Assembly: GCF_958979055.1 (NCBI RefSeq)
Contig: NC_084888.1
Location: 762,001-826,000 of the forward strand
DNA: 64,000 nucleotides
Reading direction: 5' to 3'
Source of the DNA: Alnus glutinosa
Lineage: Eukaryota > Streptophyta > Magnoliopsida > Fagales > Betulaceae
The notes beneath the pieces are model-generated. The model made no database searches and had not been told where the DNA came from. It saw nothing but the letters and a program-made list of their open reading frames with translations. Positions 1 to 9,610 of the stretch are shown here, in pieces. Each line of letters starts with the position of its first letter. Position 1 is the stretch's first letter. The position numbers and the translations under genes were made by a program.

Positions 1-232
1 AAAAAAACCGTCTATAAATTTATAGACGGTTTTTATAAAACCGTCTGGAAATGAAAATTTTTAGACGGTTTTAACTAAACCGTCTTGAATTTTATAGACG
101 GTTTAATTAAACCGTCCATAATTAATTTTTTCTAGACGGTTTCAAAAAAACCGTCTGCAAATTTTATTTTCTAGACGGTTTTAGAAACCGTCTAGAAAAA
201 AACCGTCCATAAATGTCTTTTTTTTAGTAGTG
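1..232. mobile_element. Terminal region of a CACTA (En/Spm) DNA transposon
   Basis: The first 230 bases hold about a dozen copies of a short motif (ACCGTCTA and its reverse complement TAGACGGT), arranged head to head with short AT spacers. The block ends at 232 with a sequence whose reverse complement is CACTACTAAAAAA. A CACTA terminus preceded by dense direct and inverted subterminal repeats is the hallmark of En/Spm transposons, where the subterminal motifs bind transposase. The bases just outside (233-235, agg) would be one copy of the 3-bp target duplication. The other copy and any transposase lie left of the window, so autonomy cannot be judged. Confidence 0.8.
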
Positions 233-1079
233 AGGTGACGATTAGTGCATGCGATCCTAGCTAAGGTTTCTCTAATACCATTTTGCATAATGTCTAGCAT
301 GTTGTTCCTTCTCTTTTTATGCTGTTTTGTTTGGGTGGTTTTGCTTGGTTGCTTTATAGTTGGCTAGCTTCTTGCATAAATCTGCAGGCTCATTCGAAAA
401 GAAAAAAGATCTCCAATCCACACGAAAAGATTCATTAAGCAGCTCAACTTTCCAAGCAAAGTATCTCAGTAGATCATGAACAATGTCCCACACAAAAAGA
501 ATTTAAGGATGCAATTCTTTAGGAATTTAAGTGAAAAGTTCATGCAGAGACCCATATCTAAAAAAAAAAAAATTGGTCTTGCAGAGCAGCTTGAGTAGAC
601 TTTCACCATCAAATATTACTCTTGGAACTATTCACAGAAGCAATTAACCTGTAATTTAATAAAACCATCAACTTTAAGCTTCAATATTCACCAGTCTCAT
701 ACAGCATTCATCACAAACATCATATCCGATCAACAGGGTTGAAACTAATCACAAAAGCAACCCATAATTAAGATTCATTCATCCCTGCTTCAACAGTATC
801 CAGAGACATAAAAATCATTCCCAATGGGCAGTAAAAAAAAAAAGTAAACACACAAGAAGAAAATCATTGAGAACTATTCCAAGACACCTTTTTTCATCTA
901 GAAGATTAGAAAAGTATACCATAATCACAGCACTAGCTTTGAACTACATATTCAAATCAAACTGATCCCAATAGCAATTCGCCTTCCATTTCAACCAAAG
1001 AGGCAACCAAAATACTACTTGCTGACTGCTGAGTAAGATCCTATGTTATTTAGACAAGAAGGTAATTAATTTCTCTTAA
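233..1079. other. Intergenic stretch downstream of the J-like gene
   Basis: AT-rich sequence between the CACTA end and the stop codon of the minus-strand J-like gene. The part nearest 1079 probably holds its 3'UTR. No open frame of note, RNA gene or repeat was recognised. Confidence 0.5.
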
Positions 1080-2003
1080 TCACTGCCGACCCAGTACTAG
1101 ACCAACAAAAACATCATCATCCCCCTCAGAAAACTCCAACTCATCCTCACCAGAGTCACCGCATTCCACATTCAAATTCATTCTTTCCATTCCATTCGTC
1201 CTACCCCTCATCCCTCTCCCCATTCTCTTCTTGGTGTTCCTCGCCACAGTCTTCACGTTCTTCATCACCCGGCGGCCCGCCTTAGTTTTCACATTTCTCA
1301 TTTGCACATTCCCTTGAACGCCGTCGTTTTTACCCTCACCATCATTCTCTGCACCCTTTTCATACCCCAATGGAAAACAGACCCAGCCGCAATGGTACTT
1401 CTCCTCCCCAACCGGAACGATCTTGGGCGGCACGTTGATCGCCACCCCATGAAACGCCCTCCGACAATTCTGACACCTCAGGCAACACTCCTCGTAAATC
1501 TTCTCGTACTCGTACATGCAGTAACAGTACGGACACAGGGTCCAGAATGTCTCTGTACTGATCTCGCTCTCGGTCCCTTTCTTTTCTGGCCCGTCGATTT
1601 CGCTCTCGTACCTGGTTTTCTTTCCCGGGTCGGACAGCACGGACCAGGCGTCTTGGACGAGGACCCGGGCGTCCTCCGATAACGCGAACTTGTTGACGGT
1701 CGGGTTCAGGAGGGTCGCCAGCTTCTCGTACTGGGTCCAAATGAGCTCCCAGTTCTCTGAGTCGGAGCGATGGACTTGGAGAATAGAGAAGTAGTCCAGG
1801 AGGCCGTTTCCGAGGCGGCGCTCGGCGGCGAGCAGGACGTCGGCGACGGCAAGGATCTGGTCAGCGACGGAGGAATTCTTCGGGTCGGAATTTCGGGCTT
1901 CGAGAGCGTAGCGTCGGCAGTTGGGTAGGTCTCGGCGGGTCAGGAAGTACGCGGATAGTCCGAGAATATATTTGGGGCCCAGTGCAGTGCTAGCTCCCTC
2001 CAT
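1080..2003 (-). CDS. J-like (degenerate DnaJ) zinc-ribbon protein, 307 aa
   Basis: Single-exon gene. Residues about 69-135 look like a J-domain: the DYFSILQV start matches the usual DYYxxLGV, and the end reads WSVLSDPGKKTRYE as in helix IV. The HPD tripeptide that stimulates Hsp70 is absent; the corresponding loop reads NPTVNKF. Residues about 156-187 form a cysteine-rich ribbon (CPYC at 157-160, CLRC/CQNC at 174-180) ending in RRAFHG. This matches the putative zinc beta-ribbon of a large plant J-protein family, usually nuclear and often followed by DUF3444, which is not present here. The C-terminus is basic then acidic (EDELEFSEGDDD). The start at 2003 is chosen because the family begins with a helical segment like this one. 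Lack of HPD suggests it is not a working Hsp70 co-chaperone. Its role is unknown. Confidence 0.85.
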   Translation of the reverse strand: MEGASTALGPKYILGLSAYFLTRRDLPNCRRYALEARNSDPKNSSVADQILAVADVLLAAERRLGNGLLDYFSILQVHRSDSENWELIWTQYEKLATLLNPTVNKFALSEDARVLVQDAWSVLSDPGKKTRYESEIDGPEKKGTESEISTETFWTLCPYCYCMYEYEKIYEECCLRCQNCRRAFHGVAINVPPKIVPVGEEKYHCGWVCFPLGYEKGAENDGEGKNDGVQGNVQMRNVKTKAGRRVMKNVKTVARNTKKRMGRGMRGRTNGMERMNLNVECGDSGEDELEFSEGDDDVFVGLVLGRQ

Positions 2004-2671
2004 TTCTCTCTGTTTGGGATTTTTTCAGGTGATGGGAGACCAAGAGGGAGGGAATGGCTTTTTAACGGGATTACACAGTGGACGATAATGGGCATGATTT
2101 TATGAAATTACGGATCTGTACAACGACTGATATGTATCTGAGCCTTACAATTCTGCGAGATGATAGACGTGGACGGTTGAGATGGGCGTACGGTCTTGAA
2201 TTTGTGGAGATGGAGGTGTTTTGGTCATTTGATCGGAAGGAATTTAATAAGGTCCGGGTCCCTAAGCTTGAATGCTTGGGGCGCAATCTTTCTCTTCCTC
2301 TGTGCTCTGAGCCGAGTGGACTCTGGACAGTGGCAGTTTTGTCAAATATGGTATGGGTCAAAGAGGTCTGATTTTCCAACGGCGTCCTTATTTGTGTACA
2401 TGGACCACATCTCCTGCTGCACACTGCAATTCCGTACATAAGGGCTACGATCGTAGGATCACGGTATTTCGGTACGAGAGATGAATTATAAGAATTAGGA
2501 TAAATAGTTAGATAGTTTAATTTTTATTTACTTAGATATGTCTCATAAATAATTTTTTATAATTGCTTATCTATATTCTTTGAAATTTAGACAAATAATT
2601 ATAAAGAATTCTAATCGACGATCGTAGGGTGTGATAGGAAGTACGCTTACTTTTCTTTTCTTTTCTTTTTT
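2004..2671. other. Upstream flank of the J-like gene
   Basis: The first about 50 bases should be 5'UTR of the minus-strand gene; the rest is promoter and AT-rich spacer. A short near-palindrome around CGATCGTAGG occurs at 2446-2459 and again near 2617-2629, which could be the ends of a small unclassified element. No gene was recognised. Confidence 0.4.
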
Positions 2672-3227
2672 GAAATAATTGCACCGTTGGTCCATGTGGT
2701 ATGTCATAATTATTTTTCACTCTCTATGATTTAAAAAGTTCATGGAAAGTCCTTGTAGTTAGCAATAATTACAAATTAATCATTGACGTAAAATTCCGTT
2801 AAAATTTTTAACAGATTCCGTCAAATGCCACATAGCGCCACGTGTCGCCAATAAAATGGCGACACGATAGATCTACTACTAGGGGTGGCTGCACGCCACC
2901 CCCAGCGGCCACTGGGGGTGGCCCAGCCACCCCTTGCCCCATTTTTTCTTTTCTTTTCTTTTTCTTTTTTTGTTTTTTTTTTAAAAAATAAGTTTATTCA
3001 TTTATTTTTTAATAAATTTATATTTTTTATTAAAATGGACACGTGTCACCATCTTATTGGCGACAAGTGGCATTTGACGGAATCTGTTAAAAATTCTAAC
3101 GGAATTTAACGCCATAATCGATTTGTAATTATTGCTAACCACAAGGACTTCCCATGAACTTTTTAAATTATGGGAAGTGAAAAATAATTATGACATACCA
3201 CATGGATTAACGATGCAATTATCCCTT
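2672..3227. mobile_element. Non-autonomous DNA transposon with about 190-bp inverted repeats
   Basis: The left arm (2672-2865) and right arm (3035-3227) are inverted copies of each other. Both carry, in order, an end like ATAATTGCA, a CCATGTGGTATGTCATAATT block, a TTTTTAACAGATTCCGTCAA block and an ACGTGTC block. Between them lies a GC-rich hairpin block (2881-2935) built from GGGGTGGC/GCCACCCC, then a T-rich tract. Long inverted arms without coding sequence fit a Mutator-like or foldback MITE. The flanks are CTTTT-rich, so a target duplication cannot be read safely. Confidence 0.7.
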
Positions 3228-3260
3228 TCTTTTTCTTTCTTTTCATGATTCACATTTAAA

Positions 3261-3266
<6 letters not shown>

Positions 3267-3349
<83 letters not shown>
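3267..3349. repeat. (TA)n microsatellite, about 41 units
   Basis: Uninterrupted TA dinucleotides over about 82 bp, sitting between the long-arm element and a related partial copy. Confidence 0.95.
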
Positions 3350-3350
<1 letters not shown>

Positions 3351-3353
<3 letters not shown>

Positions 3354-3641
3354 GAAGAACAAATATTTTTGTTTTATTTATTTATATTTTTATTAGATTT
3401 TATATTTTTTTATTGTAATAGACACGTGTCGATTTCCTATTGGGTGTGACGTGGCTGACTAACGAAATCGGTTAACTTAGTGGATGGAATGTTCAAAAAA
3501 AAAAAACTTGGTAGATGGAAACGTGTTTAAGGACTGATTTGTGATTATAGTTTATCACAAGGACTCTCCATGAACTTTTTGAGCCACGGAGAATGATTTG
3601 TAATTTAGGCGAACCATGAGACTAATGGTACAATTATCCCT
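3351..3641. mobile_element. Diverged partial copy of the 2672-3227 element family
   Basis: The order of blocks repeats that of the right half of the preceding element: a T-rich tract, GACACGTGTC at 3421, an AACGAAATCGGTTAA block, CACAAGGACT, CATGAACTTTTTGAG, and an end CAATTATCCC. A matching left arm is not visible, so this is a truncated or strongly diverged copy. Confidence 0.55.
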
Positions 3642-3680
3642 TAATTTATCTTGTCACTTTTCAAAATTACTAAATTTTAA

Positions 3681-3856
3681 GGAAAATGACTCTTGCGCAA
3701 CAGTTGTGCAACTGTGTAACTGTTGTGCAAAGTCTTAGAAACATGGGGTGGGTCCCATGTGGTGGGTTCTACCACATGAATCCCACGTGAGACCCATCAC
3801 ATGTCTCTTGAATGATGCACAACAATTACATAACTGTTATACACCAATCACTCCTC
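3681..3856. mobile_element. 176-bp Mutator-type MITE with 9-bp target duplication
   Basis: The element is flanked by identical 9-bp direct repeats, AAATTTTAA, at 3672-3680 and 3857-3865. Its ends are inverted: the left starts GGAAAATGACTC and continues into GCAACAG, and the right read backwards starts GAGGAGTGATTG and continues into ATAACAG. Pairing continues inward over TGTTGTGCA. A 9-bp duplication and inverted ends beginning with G fit Mutator-like elements. There is no coding capacity. Confidence 0.8.
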
Positions 3857-3865
3857 AAATTTTAA

Positions 3866-5030
3866 ACTCTCTAAATATTTTTTTATTTTAATTAAATATT
3901 CAATTTTACTGATAAAACCAACTTTTAAGACTCTTTATTTTAAAAATCTACCTCTTTTTTTTATATATAGATATATGACAAAAACTAGGAAGCAGGGAAC
4001 GAAATGGGGTCTTCACCACTAATGGGAAAAGAGGGAGGAGGGGAGGGAGAAATGGCCCGAACGCAGACAGGGAAAAAAAAAAAAATCTTGTTGCGGCGTA
4101 ATTTATCACATAAAAAAGAAGAAAAAATATGAAAGAAAAAAAAAATTTTAAAAATTTGAATTTTCATTTTTGAACTATTTACATTTAAAGTATTTGTTAA
4201 ATGATATATTTGGTGAGTTTTGTTAAAATTTTATAAGAGAGTTAAAATAAAAGGTCGATTTTGAATGATCTTAATGACATTTATACGAAAGTCTTGCATC
4301 TTATTCTTGCTTATGGTTGCTAACTTTTTTTAAAAAAAAAATAGAAAATTAAAATTAAAAAAAAAAAAAAACAAAAAAAACTAGTGGTTAAAATTTACAT
4401 GCTTTATTACTTTCACCCATAACTCTTTAAATAGAAGATTCTAATATGAACTCCTAACCGGAAGATAACACTTAGAGATAACTTCCCTAGATAATCTCAC
4501 GATCACCCTTCTACCAACCAAGATAACAACTCATAATTTGAAATAAAAGATAGAACTGTCTACCAAAACAAGTACTAACCCAATTGAGACGGACACAGCC
4601 ACGAACAGATGAAAATAAGATAGACTTTACCACTAACACTAATAGATAAAGATTGACTCCAGCATGCATGCATTCTCATCTGGTGACTTCTGAATCAATT
4701 ACAATCCTAGGTTCGTTTGTTTGTTCTATTTCAGAAAAACTTTGTTCAAAGTATGGAAGAACGGTGGATGAAGAAATGGGTAAAGAACAAAATTAAACCC
4801 ATCACTTTTGTGATAGTTCGAAGAAGATTATGAACCGAAGATGGACAAATAGCAATTCCTTGATCAACTTGTGTTCATATTGCAGCATGTGTTTTGCACT
4901 CATTTTCACATTTCTCTATTTTAATTATCTATTTTTTTAAAAGCACTTCTACCGGTCTCATTATTTTAGCTATCAATTTTTACTATTCTATCTAAATATT
5001 GTTTTTTAAATATTTCTTTATTTTTTTCTC
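3866..5030. other. AT-rich spacer without recognised genes
   Basis: Low-complexity A and T tracts dominate. No conserved protein, RNA gene or clear repeat family was identified. Confidence 0.4.
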
Positions 5031-5196
5031 TAACCCTTATATTTTTGAATATTTGTATTTTTCCTAAGGTTGTATTTCTAAATATTGTCTTATTTTAGCG
5101 GTCATATTTTTAAGAATTTGTCTTTTTCCTAACAGTCATATTTTTAAATATTTGTCTCATCCTAACGGTCATATATTTTGAAAATTTGTTTTTGTT
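5031..5196. repeat. Diverged tandem array, about 33-bp unit, five copies
   Basis: Units start near 5031, 5065, 5097, 5130 and 5163. Each contains a form of TAACGGTCATATTTTT followed by GAATATTTGT and a T-rich end. Copies differ by several substitutions and small length changes, so the array is old. Confidence 0.65.
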
Positions 5197-5447
5197 AGAA
5201 TGAACGTTTGCTTTAAGTGTGAAAAAAAAAAAAAAAAAGGTAAAAAAATAAAGAAAAAATTGATTATTTTTTATTCTTTTGGTGAGCAAACAATTCTTAG
5301 CAACCTTGGTGGTCTCGCTAAACAAAAATTACCATTTTTCTCAAGCTATATGAAAAGGAATTTTTAAATATTTGTCTAAAAACTATTTTGGTGAGTATAA
5401 TATGAAATAGGAATGCTCTAACTATTGATAAGGATGACATAGTCACG

Positions 5448-5597
5448 TGGCCCAAATGCAGTGCAGCCTATTGGGCGTTTTGGGCTGTGGCTCAATTCCA
5501 CCAACGGCTGGTGAATGGTACGAACCTTTCGTAGTGCATTGGGCTCAGCCTTTCGACTCAGAGTCGGAAATGGGCTCATCCTCTTCCTTGGGCTTCG
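5448..5597. promoter_or_regulatory. Cluster of TGGGC(T/C) site-II-like motifs
   Basis: Within 150 bp there are about six copies of TGGGC in both orientations (GGCCCAAAT, ATTGGGCG, TTTGGGCT, ATTGGGCT, ATGGGCT, TTGGGCTT). Such clusters are typical of proximal promoters of plant housekeeping genes, where TCP proteins bind. No convincing coding sequence follows on either side, so it may be a promoter of an unannotated transcript or a relic. Confidence 0.3.
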
Positions 5598-5723
5598 CCT
5601 ACTGTTAAAGGACTATAAACGTCATTAAAGCATAGTTTAAAATGAAATTATTTTAGGAAATACCACATCATCAACTCAACGACCATGGATGATGGATTCA
5701 TCATAATGTCAATATCAAACTGA

Positions 5724-5853
5724 GTAATGATTGAACACTACCCAAAGATACAACTTTAAAAAATAAAAAAACTCAAAAAGTAGTGGGAGACCACCTTGCC
5801 ACATAGGCAATGTGGTAAAAAGTTGTGTCTTTAGATGGTGTTCAATCATTACT
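5724..5853. mobile_element. 130-bp MITE with inverted termini
   Basis: The left end AGTAATGATTGAACAC and the right end (reverse complement AGTAATGATTGAACAC) match over 16 bases. The arms continue with related sequence: CCCAAAGATACAACTT on the left against AAGTTGTGTCTTTAGA on the right. The core is A-rich. The target duplication is not clear, so the superfamily is left open. Confidence 0.75.
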
Positions 5854-8605
5854 TTATTAAACTAGGAAATGACAAATGCAAACTGCTTATGTGCTTCTTA
5901 TAACAAAATGTATAACATTGTGTAACTACTAGTGTGTGAAGCCTCATAGTGGTTAACTCCTAAGGATTTCGAATTTATTATAGTTTATTTTTTAAAATAT
6001 ATATATAATAGCTTCTACCTATTGAAATCTCAACGGGAGAGGTCTAAACGACTTGCAAAAGTAGGAAATCACAAGCGCTTCTTCAAAATAATATAAGCCA
6101 TAGTCTAACTCAACCCCATCAAGACATCAGTATAACTTAAAAGACGATATTTTACCAACAAACAATGAGTACTTCTCATTTTGAGAATAGAGCTCAAGTC
6201 CTAGTGCCCACTAAACCGAATGGGCAATTAGAGCTTAACTAAATCATGATGAATTCACTGAACTTTAAGCAAGAATGGGATTTTTGTGTCAGAGAATATG
6301 CAGCCACACAACATATGGATGACAATAAAACAAGTCGTATAACTAATCTCCATGAAAAAGTAAGAAAGAAACGATTTTGTTGAGCTTGCTTAATGCCACA
6401 TTGCCACCACTGCAATATTAACCGACATTCAGACAACCAAATAGATTGACGGTGACACCCACTAGCTGGTGGCTGAGATAGCAAGGGGCCTCAAAACCAG
6501 AAGCTATAAAGGCTGTCAATTGCAGAAGCCAACAAATCTTTATTCAAGAACCTCCACTCCTACATTCCAGCCAGTCCCCCCTAGTCCCTAGGCCTAGACA
6601 TGGCCCCCAACACCAACCTCTTACCTCACCACTTTCCTTTTCATACAAGTGTGTAGGGAAATAGTGAAAAGCATCTCTCACGGGAAAGTTACCACTTACC
6701 ACCCATCACTACTACACTAGCTAGTTTATCTCCCTATTCTAAGTTCTTACTGTCAAATCTTCTGCAATCTCATTTCTATCAATAATTGGTAACCCTTCTC
6801 AACATCGATAAGGATTCAAATAGCGTGCAATACCATGGGCAGTTTGAGGGTGGCCGAACCATCTTAACGGCTCGTTTTAAAGTGGCCAAATCACCACCGT
6901 AAAAGGTGGGTGGTTTGGACGCCCCAACAACTATCCGGCCACTTTCTTTTTTTTTTAATTTGTTGTATTGTATATGATATATCATTTCTGAATCCTACAA
7001 ATAAACACTTCAAATTTTGTGTTCGCCCTTTGCTGGGGAATTGAAAATGACAGACAAAAGCCTAGTTGTAATTTTGTAAACAGTGCCACTGAAAATCAAC
7101 CGGCTGAAAGTGAAAGTTGCAATGCCGACACACCGGCCGTCCAAGCTTAAATTAAGTAGTCAACAAAGTGGAAGACAGCTCTATACATCCAAATCTTTGT
7201 TTTGTCCAGCAACCTTCATGACAGTCTTGAAGCTTGCGCTGATGAGTCTACCTTTTGCTCTTTTACTCGGGGCCCTTGTGTTACTTAATATGGGATGTGT
7301 TTCCTGGTAGACACGTGGTATTGTACAAGCAGCAACGTTTCCTTTCGGGCATTCAATCAATTAAAGCGGGTAAATTATTTCATGTCAATCAAAATGCATA
7401 TCGAGAGTTGAACCAATTTTGACGCAAAGATATTTCTGTGCTACGAGTCTCCTGCAGTCTGCAACAAAATGATCTGTAATGAAGCTGTCGATGACTAGGG
7501 ATGTTTTCTTAGCTCACACCCTCATCATTTATCCATGGCCATGTCTTTTGGACAAAGATTTCAATGAGAATCATTCGTGTTACAAGAAATTTGGAGAAAA
7601 TTATAAATTACAGTTTTGTGCCGGGTTCAAAAGTCTCTTTTACCTGGTTGTGAGTTATCTTCTATAGTGGCTTATTTGCAACTGCTTCCCGTCGGTTTCT
7701 ATATCATGATCTATCTTTGATCTTTCCCGTGTGGTTCATCTCATCTCACGTATACTTTGATTGAGACACGGTTTACCATTAAAGTCAAATCATGGCTATT
7801 AAGTACCCGTGTAAAATAATAGTTGTTTGGGAATTGATTCTCTATTACGCACCTGAAGTATTCTCTTATTAAGGGGTTTATCTTGGGCTCAATAAATGAA
7901 TTACTTGGACTTGCCAGCCCATAACTCAGCAAATATTCTAAGAACAAATGTCAATAACTCAAAAACTATTTAAAAATAAATAAAAAAAATTATATCCAAA
8001 CAAACTGTTGACTGTTGAGGGACTAGATGCCCCCATTTTAAGGCTTGAATTGTCATGAAAAGCTGAAGCATGGAGAACCGCATATTATTACATCATTGAT
8101 CCATTTATATTTTGTTAATGCTGGTGGATGAAGTTTCTAAAAGTTGTTACATAAATTTTTCTTGGCCCTCCTGGTTCATATAGCTTGATTCTATTTTATT
8201 AATTACTTAATCTATAGTTTAATGAAGGAGTGGATTTGGAGAATATATAGCTTAGCTCAAATTCCCACGTGGGACCTCAAACACAGGCATATTGAAGCTA
8301 ATTTAAGAGTAGAAAGATGGGAAATATATACAAAGAGTACTCTAATATATATTCATCAAGTCATTGTCAAATGGGTTTCTTATTCTAAACTTCCATTAGC
8401 AGCTGTTATTATAGGAATCCAGATAGTGAGTAGTCCCCATTTGCAGTTTCCAAGAGAGATAAAAAGGGGCCCAGTTTATATTAATTACTTGTTGGGAGCA
8501 TTAATTAGGATTCTCAATTATAAACTACCAATCAAAGGGTTCCAATTCATAAATAACAACAAAATTATAAAATAAAATAAAATAAAAATTGATCAACGTC
8601 TAGCT
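5854..8605. other. Gene-poor stretch with a GGTGGCC-core repeat relic
   Basis: No conserved protein was recognised. Around 6838-6945 there is a GC-rich block with GGTGGCCGAACCATC, GTGGCCAAATCACCACC and GGTGGGTGGTTTGG, followed by a T tract. It resembles the hairpin cores of the long-arm elements at 2881-2935 and 23717-23828. The rest is AT-rich spacer. Confidence 0.45.
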
Positions 8606-9602
8606 TAGAGTTAGCAATTTTTGACACGACCCGCGAACCCGATATGAAAATACAAGGTTTGGGTTTGGGGTAATCGGGTTCGGGTCTTAATCGAATCCCG
8701 TTTATAATCGTGTCTGGCGGGTCAACTCGCGGGGTGACCCGCCAGACACAATTATGACCCGTTTGATTTTTTATTTTTGTTTTTTGTTTTAATACTGAAA
8801 CTTCCAAAGAAAATTAGAAAACCTAGCGTCCCCTAGCCGCACCGCACGCACGCAGTACACATTGCTTGGCTCCGACGCCCCTTGGACGAATCCTTGCTAT
8901 TGCCTATCGGTCTCAGAAATCGGCGACAAATCCTTGCTATCGGTCTCGGAAATGGACGAATTAGTGAGTCTTCAACTTCCCTTGCCTACGATTAGTGAGA
9001 TCCTTTAGTGGGCCAAATTTCTCAGGGCTAAATCCTTTAGCTATGGAACAAGATTTGAGAAAGAACAAAAAGTGCATACAGAGAGGGAGGGAAAGAATTA
9101 GAACCGAGAGCTTGCTCTGTTTCTAACTTAGTTTGTTTTCTTCTTTATCCTTTGCTTTGTTCTTTTTCTAGTTTCTATTTCTCTGTCTCTCTAAACACTT
9201 CTTCCCAAGCAAGGGAAAGTCATATTTCTTTCTCTCTAAACTCTTCTTCACAGGCAAGGGAAGTCGGAAATGGACGACTGAGACGAGACAGGCTTGGATC
9301 TGGGTTTTGTGGTCATTTTGACATGGGTTTCTGTTGGGTCATCAAGACGAAGACAAAGACGAACCCAAACTCTGTTTCAGCTTCATCTTCTTCTTCAGAC
9401 AAAGCCGAAGCTTCTTCTTCAGAGGAAATAAACATGTCAATCGGGTTCGTGTCGGGTAACCCGATTTACAATCGGGTCGTTTTTCGGGTCACAGTGTTCA
9501 ACCCGATTAATAATCGGGTCGGGATCAGGTTATACCTGTTTATGTAATCGAGTCAGCCGGGTTGACCCGAACCCGACTCGTTTACCCCAATTGCCAACCC
9601 TA
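8606..9602. mobile_element. 997-bp non-autonomous hAT element with 8-bp target duplication
   Basis: The left end is TAGAGTTAGCAATTTTTGAC and the right end reads backwards TAGGGTTGGCAATTGGGG; these inverted ends are of the TAGGGTTGGCAA type known for plant hAT elements. The flanks are near-identical 8-bp repeats, GTCTAGCT at 8598-8605 and GTATAGCT at 9603-9610, which fits hAT. The subterminal parts are packed with ACCCG/CGGGT motifs in both orientations, as expected for transposase-binding repeats. The interior (about 8820-9420) holds a short internal duplication around AATCCTTGCTAT and a purine-rich leader-like stretch, but no recognisable transposase. It is non-autonomous. Confidence 0.8.
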
Positions 9603-9610
9603 GTATAGCT

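Noticed and set aside
1302-1740. Two 126-codon frames overlapping the J-like gene, one on each strand
   Set aside because: They lie wholly inside the recognised J-like/zinc-ribbon gene in other frames. Their compositions (for example Arg/Pro-rich on the minus strand) reflect local GC content.
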